A DNA stretch of 64,000 bases from KBS-96 sp963722585 (GTDB taxonomy: Bacteria > Acidobacteriota > Terriglobia > Bryobacterales > Bryobacteraceae), in assembly GCA_963722585.1 (NCBI GenBank), contig CAVRNU010000018.1, forward strand, positions 1 to 64,000. Direction: 5' to 3'. The translations under genes were made by a program, and so were the position numbers. The notes under the pieces were generated by a model that did no database searches, had not been told where the DNA came from, and worked only from the letters and a program-made list of their open reading frames with translations. The first letter of the stretch is position 1, and each line of letters begins with the position of its first letter. Below, in pieces: positions 27,039 through 36,934 of this stretch.

Positions 27039-30000
27039 TTAAATGGCGGGGTAAGCCACTGGTTCGACCAGTGAGACTCGAAGAGGTTTGACCCTTCCAG
27101 GAGTAGAATCCTCTCCCCGTGTCGCAAGGCTAGCAGCACTGCGCAGGCGATTGATTTCGCTTACCAGATCCGGAATGCGGATCGGTTTGCTGATGTATCC
27201 GTCCATCCCCGCTTCCAGACAGCGTTCCCGGTCTCCGGACATGGCGTGCGCTGTAAGAGCAATGATGGGTATCCGTTTCTCTCCTCGCTCCTTTTCCCGA
27301 ATGGCGGCTGTGGTTTCGAAACCGTCCATCTCGGGCATCTGGATATCCATTAAAACGAGATCGAAAGACTGCTGCTCAAGTCTTAGCAGCGCTTCACGGC
27401 CGTTACTCACAGGCACAACAGAATAGCCTTGCTTTTCAAGCATACGCCGCGCCACTTTCTGGTTCACCTGATTATCTTCGGCCAAAAGGATGCGTAATTC
27501 AGCCAGACCGGCAGGCAGATAACGCCGCGTGATTAGGTCCGTGGGATTGGTTATCTCGGACCTATGCCCAAGAGCCAATGTCATGGCATCAACGAGCTGC
27601 AAAGGGGAGATAGGCTTGGTGAGATAAGCAGCTGCTCCGAGCGAGCGGCAACGCGCCGCATCGTCTCGTTGGCCAGCTGAGGTGAGCATTAGCATTTTGG
27701 TTTCGGAAAACGTCTCCATTTGACGGATCTGCTTCGCCAAGGCAAACCCGTCCACGTCCGGCATATGGCAATCGAGGAGGGCAAGGGGGAAAGCGGCCTC
27801 CGTCCCCGCTACAGCCTGCAACAGGTGCAGGGCCTCCGCAGCACTTTCCGCCTGAATTGGCTTCATTCCCTCTGCCGCTACAATTTCCGACAGAATGCGC
27901 CGGTTCGAGGCGTTGTCATCCACAATGAGTACCGCTAGGCCATCTAGGCGAGCCGTTCGAAGGGATTCATTCTTCTCCTCCGTATGGGGAATGCGTGCCT
28001 CGACCGTGAAATGGAAGCAACTACCCGCTCCCTCCTGGCTTTCCACCCAAATTTTTCCACCCATTATTTGCACCAGCCGGGTTGAAATGGTCAGGCCCAA
28101 CCCAGTTCCGCCGAACTTGCGGGTAGTTGCATTGTCGGCCTGGGAGAAGGCTTCGAAGATGCGCTTTTGCTTTGCTTCTGGAATTCCTATTCCAGTATCA
28201 CGCACTGAGAAATGCAATTGTGCGTGCTCGTTCTCTATGCGGTCGAGCCCCACACTCAACTCCACTTCTCCATGGCTGGTGAATTTAAGGGCATTGCCGA
28301 CCAGGTTGACAATGATCTGCGTCAATCGCGTAGGATCGGCGATAACCTGATCCGGCACGTCAGGACGAACCGAGCAGAGCAGCTCCAGATCCTTCTCGGC
28401 AGCTCGCAATGCCAACGGTCTCATCGTTCTCGCCAAGCTATCACGCAGCCGGAACGCGATTAGGTCCAGATCCAGTTTGCCGGCCTCAATTTTGGAGAAA
28501 TCGAGTATATCGTTGATGACTGTCAGCAGTGCATTGGCCGAGGACTTAGTCATCTCTATCAATTCCCGTTGCTCATCGGTGAGATCGGTGTCGAGCGCCA
28601 ACTCCGTCATGCCCAGAACACCATTCATCGGTGTCCGAATTTCGTGACTCATGTTGGCCAGGAACTCGCTCTTCGCTCGGTTCGCTGCGTCTGCTGCCTC
28701 TTTCAGACGTGACGTCTCCTGGAGTTGGCTGCCGATGACGTGCAACTGATTGTGAATAACCTCGGTCTGCTGGCGCACGCGCCGCCGCATTAGCACGCCC
28801 CATGACAGGGTACCTAAGGAAATGGCCAACACGCCTGCCAATGCAAGCAGAAATCGGCCAGGTGTCCACCAAGATGGTTCGTCAGTCACCACGAGGTCTC
28901 GCGGAGAACGTAACATGAGTTTAAAGGACTCGGGCGCCGAGAAGCCGTTGCCCGCAGACGTGCGTTCATGGTTGGCCCGGACAGAACAGACTCCCGTCAC
29001 GCGCAGAAGAGTGCCCTCTTTCAAATCCGGCAACGGGCGGTCCGGCAAGATGGCGGAAAAGACAAATTTACCGGCTGAAAAAAGCAACGTCGGTTCTGGT
29101 GCCGCTTGATCTTTGCCGATCAATTTTCCTTCCAACTGCACGAGCTGCGCGTCATGATCACCATTCAAAGCTTGCTCAGGAGTGATTAGTAAAGGTCTAT
29201 CCTTTTGAGAGTCACCGGTTTTTCGAAGGATCGCGTCCGTCAGAGTTGGCCTAAAATCGCCTGCCACCGGAAAGCCTACCAAGTCAGCCCTATCACCCGT
29301 ACTGAGGGGATTGGTTTGCCTCGTCTCGGCACATATACCCTCGGTATCATCTTGAATACAGATCGATCTGCCGGGTCAGAACATGGTTACGCGCCCGCGA
29401 ATATGGACACGATGGAGAGACGTGTGATTCGGCTCAAAGCGCAGAAGGCTGTTCGCAGCTTTTATGGGTAAGTGGAAGGGATCAGCAGGCGCGAATTCCT
29501 CGATTTGAACGGCTTTCATCCCTCCCACGAAAAGGTGAGCGCCGGTCAGCTGACGCATGCGATTGAACTCCGGGCCCACATTGCCGCGCACCCTGACCTT
29601 GGCGTCGACCAAACCCTGATAGTCAGCACCAGGTTCGCTTGCGGCCAGAACGCTAATTTCGCCTTCAGCCGTCGTCAATTCCAAAATGGAGATTTGCCTA
29701 AAATGCCGAACCGAGCGCACCACGCCTTCCATTTGCACCCAATGACCGTCCTCTGATGGGGACCTTAAGAGCGGCGCGCCTATCATCGGTGCCCCCGTTG
29801 GGAGTTCGGACTCGCCAATAACTCTGAACCGAGCCTTTTCCACTATTGGCGCGAAATCCCCCGTGCCGCTCACGCCAGTAAGGTCCACCAGCATCCCCTG
29901 ATGGACGGGGAAGCCGGGTGCCGGGTTAACCGCCACGTAAATATCGCCCGTGGAATCATGTATGAACATCGACCCACGTCTGGAATCGCCGTCCTGAGAG

Positions 30001-30233
30001 TAGTAAGTAACCAGCCCGCGCAGGTGAACCGGATAGCCCCGCGCGGATTCCGTGAGACTAAGGTTGTGCGCTTCGCGCGCGGTGGCGAGAGTACGAAGGC
30101 CATCTTGGGAAGCCCAGGAGGGGCAAGCTGCGAGTAAGCCCACAAACAGGAACATTGCCGCATGGCGAGACCTGCACACGAGCGCATTAATAATGGCAGC
30201 TTCCCGAAAACTCTGCATGTCAGTTGAGGGCAA
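27039..30233 (-). pseudogene. Hybrid sensor histidine kinase interrupted by one in-frame TGA
   Basis: A single frame runs from ATG 30233 to 27039 (1065 codons) except for TGA at 29376-29378. The surrounding text is HIRGRVTMF-stop-PGRSICIQDD; the paralogue at 30387 has VHVRGVVTLKWPGRLVFIQD, so the stop replaces the tryptophan codon (TGG to TGA). The N-terminal half has a signal anchor and three OB-like repeats. Then come a membrane helix (LLALAGVLAISLGTLSWGVL), HisKA (FLANMSHEIRTPMNGVLGMT), HATPase (GNALKFT, GGTGLGLTIS) and two receivers (VLIVDDNASNRRIL with LLDCHMPDVDGFAL; ILLAEDNQVNQKVARRMLEK with VLMDIQMPEMDGFE). As sequenced, only a truncated sensor and possibly an internally started kinase could be made. 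Confidence 0.85.
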
Positions 30234-30386
30234 ATGCCCTCTTTATGAGTTCATCGATCTGAGGGTCGGTGAAGTTTAGGGAGGGATTTTCCTGTTGATC
30301 AGTCCCCATCGCACCACTGACCCATCCGGACACTCGGACATAACGAATTAGTCGCGAAAACGCATGCTCTCCGGGCGCCAATCAGC

Positions 30387-33300
30387 TTGCCATGCCTCGA
30401 TAGTGCACTAGGGACAGCAGGCCTGAAGGGAGCGACACGGTGTAGCAATCTCACCTATCAGAACGCCGGCTACCGTGGTTTCCCAATCATCTTAGACAAA
30501 ATTTTATGCTTAAAGCCGATATGCACCAATGTGGGTCCCTATTACAGGAGGTGCGTCCGTCCAAGCCGAAGCCTGAGTTTCGGATTCCTGCTCTATGCCT
30601 GCAGCTTCGCCGGGACGCTCGGGGCCCTCGATCAAAAGCAACTACCTGTACTCCACACGGCTAAAGAGATCCGGCAGCTTACCCACGGGGAAGCCGATCG
30701 CGCCTATCCGGTCGAACTTGTCGCGGTTGTCAACGTGTTCGATCCACGCGGCCATTTGTTTGTTCAAGATTCCACCGCAGGTGTTTACATCAAAGCCCCA
30801 ACGGCAACCGGGATCTCCTTCCACCCTGGAGACTTGATTCGAGTCACCGGGACGACGGCGGCGGGCGGATTCGCCCCGATCATCAATCGGCCTCGTATCC
30901 AAGTGATTGGTAAAGGCGAGCTCCCTAAAGTGTCCGATTCCAATCTCGATAGGCTCCTCAGCGGGGTCGAGGACGGCCAGTGGGTGGGCGTTACCGGGAT
31001 CGTTAGAGCCGCCCTCGAGGAAGAAGGCCGCTCGCGGTTAGATTTAGTCTGGGGGAATGTCCGATTCAGCGTATACTTTCCTGCCAGGCAGACAGGTGTC
31101 GAAAAGTTAGTAGATTCAAGGGTGCATGTGTACGGAGTCTGCGCGCCTCATTTCAACGGAAAACGACAGTTGATGGGTTTCCAAATTATGACGCCCGACC
31201 TCGATTACCTGAAGGTGATTGACCCAGCGCCTCGACAACCTTTCTTGCTCCCGGCTCAGCCGATTGTATATGTCTTGCAGTTTTCACCGGACATCAACCC
31301 TAGCCATCGCGTTCATGTGCGCGGAGTCGTCACGCTGAAATGGCCGGGCCGGTTAGTATTCATTCAGGACGCCACTGCAGGTATCTCACTGCAGGGCGGC
31401 AGCACACGCGATGTTCCGCTGGGCAAGCTCGTCGACGTCGTCGGGTTTCCCGTCGCGAACGAATTCTCCGTCTCCTTGCAGGATGCCGATATCAGATTGG
31501 CAACCTTGCAAGGTCCCTTTGACGCACCACGCGAAAATGTAGGTGCGAAGGGCGCGGATGCTCGCCGCCAACGAGTGCAGAACCACACCGGTCCTTTCGG
31601 CGGATTGCTTGACTCGGCGACCATTTTGCCCCGGATGCCCAAACCCCAACCGGTTTCTATCACCGCGGAACAAGCGCTGCAAGGGAATCACGAGGCCGAG
31701 TTGATCCGGATTAAGGGAAAGCTACTCAGTCACCTTGCGCAAGGTGGCGATGAAATTCTGGAGCTGTCTTCGAACGGCATTGTCTATCAAGCTCTCTTGC
31801 CGCAGACCATGGGGGGTGACAAAATAGCCTCGGTTGCCGAAAATTCCACGGTGGAATTGAAAGGTATTGCCCAGATCAAGGCCGCCACCGGCTTCTATTA
31901 CACGCCAACCGCGTTCCAGATTCTGTTGCGCTCTGCTGAAGACCTGCGGGTGCTGGAAAGACCCTCCTGGTGGACTGCGAGCCACACTTTGGATGTGTTA
32001 CTTTGCGCGGTCGGCGGAATCCTAATCGTGCTTTCGTGGGTCGGCGTGCTTAGAAGAAGAGTCCTGCAGCAAACGGAGATGATCTGCGATCAACTAAAGG
32101 AAGCGAGCGCGCTGAAAGCGGCGGCAGAGGCGGCGAGCCTCGCCAAAAGCCTGTTCTTGGCCAACATGAGCCACGAGATTCGCACGCCGATGAACGGCAT
32201 TTTGGGAATGACGCAACTGGCGCTCGATACCGACCTGACGGTCGAACAGCGCGATTATCTGTCGATGGTGAAGTCCTCGGGGGACGCGCTGCTAACCGTG
32301 ATCAACGACGTTCTCGACTTCTCGAAAATTGAGGCCGGCAAACTCGAGCTTGATCCCATTCCCTTCTGTCTCTACGACGCGGTTGTCGATGCGCTGCGCT
32401 GCGTTGCCATGCGGGCTCACGGGAAGGGACTGGAACTCGTTTACGAAATTGACGAAGACGTGCCTGCTCAGATGATCGGAGATCCAGGCCGTCTGCGGCA
32501 AATCATTTTGAATCTAACCGGCAACGCCGTCAAGTTTACAGCTCAAGGCGAAGTGGCGCTGCGCGTGGCGAAGGTGGGGAACACACCAACCGGAACGGAG
32601 TTGCATTTCAGCGTGCGTGACACCGGCATCGGCATTGCTCCAGAAAAGCAAGACGCCGTCTTTGGCGCCTTCGCTCAGGCCGACGGCTCAACCACGCGCC
32701 ACTATGGCGGCACTGGTTTGGGGCTTTCCATCTCGAAACAACTGGTAGCCCTGATGGGTGGCCGCATCTGGTTGGAAAGTGAATTGGGAAAAGGCACAAC
32801 CTTCCATTTCACGGCTATTTTCGGATCGGTGGCCGCCCAGGCCGTGGCCGAAGCCGAAATGCCGGATCTTTGTCCGCAGGCTTTGAATGTCCTGATCGTG
32901 GACGACAATGCCACCAACCGCCGTCTTCTGGAAGTCCTTATGAGGAACTGGGGGATAAAATACCGTTCCGCCAACAGCGGCGCCGACGCCCTGCGTCTAT
33001 TCGAAGAGCAGACCTTTTCGCTCGTGTTACTAGACGTTCAGATGCCGGAGATGAGCGGTTTCGGACTGGCCGCGAAAATTCGCGAGCGGTGGCAGGCATC
33101 GCAAGTGAAGATCGCGATTCTCACGTCGGTCGGCATGCGGGGCGAGGCCTCACTGTGCCGTCAACTCGGCATTGAATGCTATCTTGCCAAACCGCTCAAG
33201 AGCTCCGAGTTGTTCGCGGCGATCAGACAGCTATTCGTCACGCCACAAGACAACACAAAGGACCTGATTACCCGGCACACCTTACGAAACGAAAGGGATG

Positions 33301-33719
33301 TTCCCCCCAGCGTGACTCCGCTACGCATACTTGTCGCCGAAGACAATCGAGTCAACCAGGCGCTGGCCCGCCGCATTCTCGAAAAGCAAGGGCACACCGT
33401 CGCCATCGCCACCGACGGACGCGAAGCCGTTCAAGCCTTCGAGGAGGGTACTTTTGACCTTATTCTCATGGACGTTCACATGCCCGAAGTGGATGGCTTC
33501 CAGGCCACCCAAGCCATTCGTCAGCGGGAATCCAAAGATCGCAGAATTCCGATTATCGCTTTAACCGCTAACGCAATGTCCGGCGACAAGGAGAGATGCC
33601 TTGCTTATGGAATGGACGGGTTTGTTTCAAAGCCGATTAACGTTGCCGAGCTTTCCGAGGCAATTTTCGCTCTGTGCAAGGAACCCACATTGGAGCCAAA
33701 CCTTTCCATCCAGGCCTAA
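30387..33719 (+). CDS. Hybrid sensor histidine kinase/response regulator with OB-like sensor repeats
   Basis: The product of about 1110 residues has a likely export anchor near residues 60-78 (LSFGFLLYACSFAGTLGAL), so the TTG start at 30387 may be too early. No upstream ATG fits, and a GTG about 150 bp in is an alternative. Three sensor repeats share the pattern V-x-V-G-V-V...LFVQDSTAGVYI...GDLIRVTG...GFAPIINRPRIQVIG. A membrane helix (LDVLLCAVGGILIVLSWVGV) precedes HisKA (SHEIRTPMNGILGMTQLALD), HATPase (GNAVKFT, GGTGLGLSIS) and two receivers with DVQMPEMSGF and DVHMPEVDGF. The gene is divergent from its interrupted paralogue (about 150 bp between starts). Its position between two glycan modules suggests that it senses an extracellular carbohydrate or product. 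Confidence 0.85.
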   Translation: MPCLDSALGTAGLKGATRCSNLTYQNAGYRGFPIILDKILCLKPICTNVGPYYRRCVRPSRSLSFGFLLYACSFAGTLGALDQKQLPVLHTAKEIRQLTHGEADRAYPVELVAVVNVFDPRGHLFVQDSTAGVYIKAPTATGISFHPGDLIRVTGTTAAGGFAPIINRPRIQVIGKGELPKVSDSNLDRLLSGVEDGQWVGVTGIVRAALEEEGRSRLDLVWGNVRFSVYFPARQTGVEKLVDSRVHVYGVCAPHFNGKRQLMGFQIMTPDLDYLKVIDPAPRQPFLLPAQPIVYVLQFSPDINPSHRVHVRGVVTLKWPGRLVFIQDATAGISLQGGSTRDVPLGKLVDVVGFPVANEFSVSLQDADIRLATLQGPFDAPRENVGAKGADARRQRVQNHTGPFGGLLDSATILPRMPKPQPVSITAEQALQGNHEAELIRIKGKLLSHLAQGGDEILELSSNGIVYQALLPQTMGGDKIASVAENSTVELKGIAQIKAATGFYYTPTAFQILLRSAEDLRVLERPSWWTASHTLDVLLCAVGGILIVLSWVGVLRRRVLQQTEMICDQLKEASALKAAAEAASLAKSLFLANMSHEIRTPMNGILGMTQLALDTDLTVEQRDYLSMVKSSGDALLTVINDVLDFSKIEAGKLELDPIPFCLYDAVVDALRCVAMRAHGKGLELVYEIDEDVPAQMIGDPGRLRQIILNLTGNAVKFTAQGEVALRVAKVGNTPTGTELHFSVRDTGIGIAPEKQDAVFGAFAQADGSTTRHYGGTGLGLSISKQLVALMGGRIWLESELGKGTTFHFTAIFGSVAAQAVAEAEMPDLCPQALNVLIVDDNATNRRLLEVLMRNWGIKYRSANSGADALRLFEEQTFSLVLLDVQMPEMSGFGLAAKIRERWQASQVKIAILTSVGMRGEASLCRQLGIECYLAKPLKSSELFAAIRQLFVTPQDNTKDLITRHTLRNERDVPPSVTPLRILVAEDNRVNQALARRILEKQGHTVAIATDGREAVQAFEEGTFDLILMDVHMPEVDGFQATQAIRQRESKDRRIPIIALTANAMSGDKERCLAYGMDGFVSKPINVAELSEAIFALCKEPTLEPNLSIQA

Positions 33720-34014
33720 ACCGGCAAGACGCGGCCTTGCCTACTTCAAAAAGAACGAAGAAATTGATAAAGGTACGAATTGCTGTTTTGTTGCGTCTCG
33801 GTTCACATTGCCATTGCTTGAGTACAGACCTGCAGAGCTGCCGAATCAAGGCAATCGGGCAGGCACGGCTTCGCCCCGACCTTGAATCAATTTTCTTCGC
33901 GAACGCGAAAGAAATCGGGTGGCAAGGCGAAACAGAAGAAAGACTCCGGCTGAAATTTCAAACAACCGGTCAAAAACGGAGTCGATTCGATCGCTCTCAC
34001 CCGAACTTTCTCTT

Positions 34015-35382
34015 TCAGATCATTTCCAGGACAAGAAGATTCCAATCTATGAATCCCTTGTGACTCAGTGCGGCCCCGGTATCGGGATGGTAATACTCGT
34101 TCAGTGAGCCGTTTGCCTCAAGGTCCCTCGACAGGAGAAGGAGGGTCTTGTCGGCCAGCGCATCTGCTTCTTTCTTGTATCCATATCGCTCGAAAGCTTT
34201 CCATACGAAGTAGTTCACGATGATCCAGACGGGCCCAAGCCAGTTGCTAGGGTTCGAACTGAACTCCAGAGAGTACATGGTCTCGCGGGCCGAAAGCGAC
34301 CTAACGCCCCATCGAGCGCAGAGGCGGTCGTCCGCGAAATAGTTGGTGCTAACCAGTTTCTGTGCGCTCGGTTGAGGAGCGATGCCGCACCAGAGCGGCA
34401 GGAAGCCGGTAAACATCTGGATTCTCATCGGGAGGCATTTCCATGACATGTCCATTCCTCGCGGAACGGTTGGAATGAGCTCAGCTCGCCGATCGACGCA
34501 TTGAACATCGACGGTATAGTAGTAGCTATCTCTGGGATCCCAACAGAACGTCTGTATCCGTTGCGCAAACTCTTCCGCCTGGCTTGAAAGCCGAACATCA
34601 TCCTTCGAGCGTCCGAGCCGGCGCGCGAGTTCTGCCGACGCTAAGAGATCCTGATAGAACAGGCAATTGAGAAGCAGGTTTGCCGACGAAAAGAAAGGCC
34701 GGCCAAATGTGGTTGGGTCATTGTCATCACCGATTGCGACATCGTCGCCCCACACCAGCAGGCCAATCTGAGAGGAGTTGTGACTGATCCAGGAATCGTA
34801 GAAACGCAGAATCGAATCGAAATGCGGCTCCAGCCAATTCGCATCTCCTCGTTGATTGCAGGCGAGCAGCCCAAGCTGACCGAAAACAGGCTTGGCCTGG
34901 TTTCTCGACGTCGTGTTCTTGCCAACGATTCGGAAGGGGTCCGGATCGTCCGCCGTCATCATGATTGGGATTTGCCCACCCGGTGAAGCGTGCTCGAGAA
35001 AGTTCAAAAGACTTCCGGAGACGTGCTCGCAAAGCTTCTGTCTAAGCTGATCGTCATGAAGCAACGCCGCGAGTCTAAAGAGTCCTTGGCTGGTCCAAAG
35101 CGTGTCCCAGTCCCAGAGGTTCGTTGAGTAGGTTTTGCCGGGCAGGCTGGGGGCAACGCTGGGGTGCTTCAGGATTCCATCGGGAGCCCGCAGTAGCTGC
35201 GGCGCAATGGCTGCGAAATAGCGGAGTAGCGCATTTGCGTGTTGACGGCGCTCGTCGTCGGAGAGGAGCATCGCGTTGCCGGCGGCGGAGCTTTGGCGCT
35301 GTTCGCTGCGAGCTGCCCCGATGGAGGCAGCACTTGAAGCGGCCAATCCGGCTAAAACATCACGTCTAGAGATAGGGGACAT
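34015..35382 (-). CDS. Tat-exported MGH1/GH63-like glycoside hydrolase (module B)
   Basis: The 455-residue protein starts MSPISRRDVLAGLAASSAAS, a twin-arginine signal. Its (alpha/alpha)6-barrel motifs include STNLWDWDTLWTSQGLFRLA, PFFSSANLLLNCLFYQ, TFCWDPRDSYYYTVDVQC, EFSSNPSNWLGPVWIIVNYF and LNEYYHPDTGAALSHKGFID. Related enzymes act on alpha-linked glucosides, mannosylglycerate or trehalose-like substrates; the exact one is not clear. It is the module-B counterpart of the N-terminal domain of the 16735-19206 protein, without the propeller. It is the last of three leftward genes after the receptor and TPR genes and converges on the histidine kinase over a 295-bp gap with no visible gene. Confidence 0.8.
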   Translation of the reverse strand: MSPISRRDVLAGLAASSAASIGAARSEQRQSSAAGNAMLLSDDERRQHANALLRYFAAIAPQLLRAPDGILKHPSVAPSLPGKTYSTNLWDWDTLWTSQGLFRLAALLHDDQLRQKLCEHVSGSLLNFLEHASPGGQIPIMMTADDPDPFRIVGKNTTSRNQAKPVFGQLGLLACNQRGDANWLEPHFDSILRFYDSWISHNSSQIGLLVWGDDVAIGDDNDPTTFGRPFFSSANLLLNCLFYQDLLASAELARRLGRSKDDVRLSSQAEEFAQRIQTFCWDPRDSYYYTVDVQCVDRRAELIPTVPRGMDMSWKCLPMRIQMFTGFLPLWCGIAPQPSAQKLVSTNYFADDRLCARWGVRSLSARETMYSLEFSSNPSNWLGPVWIIVNYFVWKAFERYGYKKEADALADKTLLLLSRDLEANGSLNEYYHPDTGAALSHKGFIDWNLLVLEMI

Positions 35383-35504
35383 TCCGTTTCTCCGCTCTCA
35401 TTCGGTTTAGACTCTTGCGCGTAATCGGTTGGATTCACACTTCGCCACATGTGGTCTGATTTGCATTCGCGATCTCTCGATAGCGATCGAGCGAAAAAAG
35501 ATGC

Positions 35505-36836
35505 CTATCTCGGTTGGCTCTTGAACCATTTCGCCTCGGCAACGGCCTTCGGCATTTCGCCGGTGCTGCGATAAAGATGGAGCAGGCGATAGTGCACGGC
35601 CCTGCTGGATGGATATTCCGACTCTGCTTTTGAAAGAAGAGAAATCGCCTTGCGCGTCTCTCCCAACTGCTCAAGCGCTTTGGCAAGATCGAGCGTTGCC
35701 CAAAGCGGCGGTATAGCTTCCTGAACGCGCGGTGCAAGGAAGTCACGGAGCTCTGTCCATCGCATCAACTCGACCAGCGCTTCACTCACCCGTGCAGCTG
35801 CACGCTCGTCCTTCGGATCAGCGGAGAGCTCATCGCGAAAGACGGCGAGCGCCTTCTCCCACTGACGCTGTTTTCTGTAGAGCATGCCAAGGTCGTAGCG
35901 CAAGTCCGCCAGTTCCGGATGCGAATGGAGTAACCCTTCGAATCCGCTGACCGCCTCCTCTTCCCTTCCGCGGTCAGCGAGCATCTCGAACTGGAGCTGG
36001 GCCAGATAGGGAGAGTTCGGAAACTGCTGGCTGCAAACTTCGATTTGCCGTATGCTCTGCTCTCCGCTAATTACAGCCAATTGATAGAGGAGAGCTGGAT
36101 CGTCCTGATGCTGACGCCAGATCGTAAGAACCGCGTCGAATCCTAGATCGGCGTGAAAATTCGAAGACGCGCGTTGCGCCATCGGGAAAGCGCTTCGCGG
36201 ATCGCCCGAAGTCCTCGCCCGGCCAAGCGCCGTGACATACGCGCTACTATCAGGGCGTTCCCGCAGCTTCGTGACAAAGTACTGCGCAGCCGCCAGGTAC
36301 GACTTGGCCAGTTGGATCAACGCCAGGTCGTGCGGATATGACTCGTCGCGCAGTAGAACTGTGTAGGCACTCACCGATTCGATAGGCTCATCGAGATCGA
36401 GATAGCACGGAGCAACGACAGCGATAATTCTGGCCTCCCCGCGGTACTCGCGGATGATCTTGCTCAGCATGGGCCGCGCGCCGTCCAGGTCGCGCGAGAT
36501 ACAACGTTGCTCTGCCAGTAAGGCATAGGTTTGAGGAAGATACTTCTCTTTGAGAGCATGCTCGAAGATCTGGATCGCCTCGCTTGCCCGACCTTGCATT
36601 TGGAGAGCCACTCCGAGTTCGGTAAGGAGTGTTGCTGAAGCGGGGTTCTTCTCGATCGCGCTCCGATACAACTTTTCCGCTCTGGCATAGTCGCGGTGCA
36701 ACATGGCGCTGCGGGCTTCATCTTCAGTGGCCGAGCCGGCCGGCAGCTCCTGCGTCGAACAGATGGACGGGACAAGGGCATGCGCCAGGAATATCGAAGT
36801 CAGCAGAAGCCACGGATTCGGAAGAAACGGGCTCAT
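35505..36836 (-). CDS. Secreted tetratricopeptide-repeat protein (module B)
   Basis: The start ATG at 36836 gives a signal peptide (MSPFLPNPWLLLTSIFLAHA) and a ~443-residue protein. The frame is open to 36938 but an earlier start would bury the signal. TPR-like pairs include YARAEKLYRSAIEKNPASAT, ASEAIQIFEHALKEKYLP, LRYDLGMLYRKQRQWEKALA and RKAISLLSKAESEYPSSRAV. The C-terminus YRLLHLYRSTGEMPKAVAEA parallels the end of the module-A TPR protein. It is transcribed after the Oar-like receptor (about 100 bp apart) and before the glycosidase. Confidence 0.75.
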   Translation of the reverse strand: MSPFLPNPWLLLTSIFLAHALVPSICSTQELPAGSATEDEARSAMLHRDYARAEKLYRSAIEKNPASATLLTELGVALQMQGRASEAIQIFEHALKEKYLPQTYALLAEQRCISRDLDGARPMLSKIIREYRGEARIIAVVAPCYLDLDEPIESVSAYTVLLRDESYPHDLALIQLAKSYLAAAQYFVTKLRERPDSSAYVTALGRARTSGDPRSAFPMAQRASSNFHADLGFDAVLTIWRQHQDDPALLYQLAVISGEQSIRQIEVCSQQFPNSPYLAQLQFEMLADRGREEEAVSGFEGLLHSHPELADLRYDLGMLYRKQRQWEKALAVFRDELSADPKDERAAARVSEALVELMRWTELRDFLAPRVQEAIPPLWATLDLAKALEQLGETRKAISLLSKAESEYPSSRAVHYRLLHLYRSTGEMPKAVAEAKWFKSQPR

Positions 36837-36934
36837 AATAAAGTCCAATTGTCCGCGACTGCGATACGTCGCTATTTGCGACAAGGTTCGCGAGCGGCTG
36901 CTGGAAATCTGCATTACCCGCAGCCGCCGAACTC

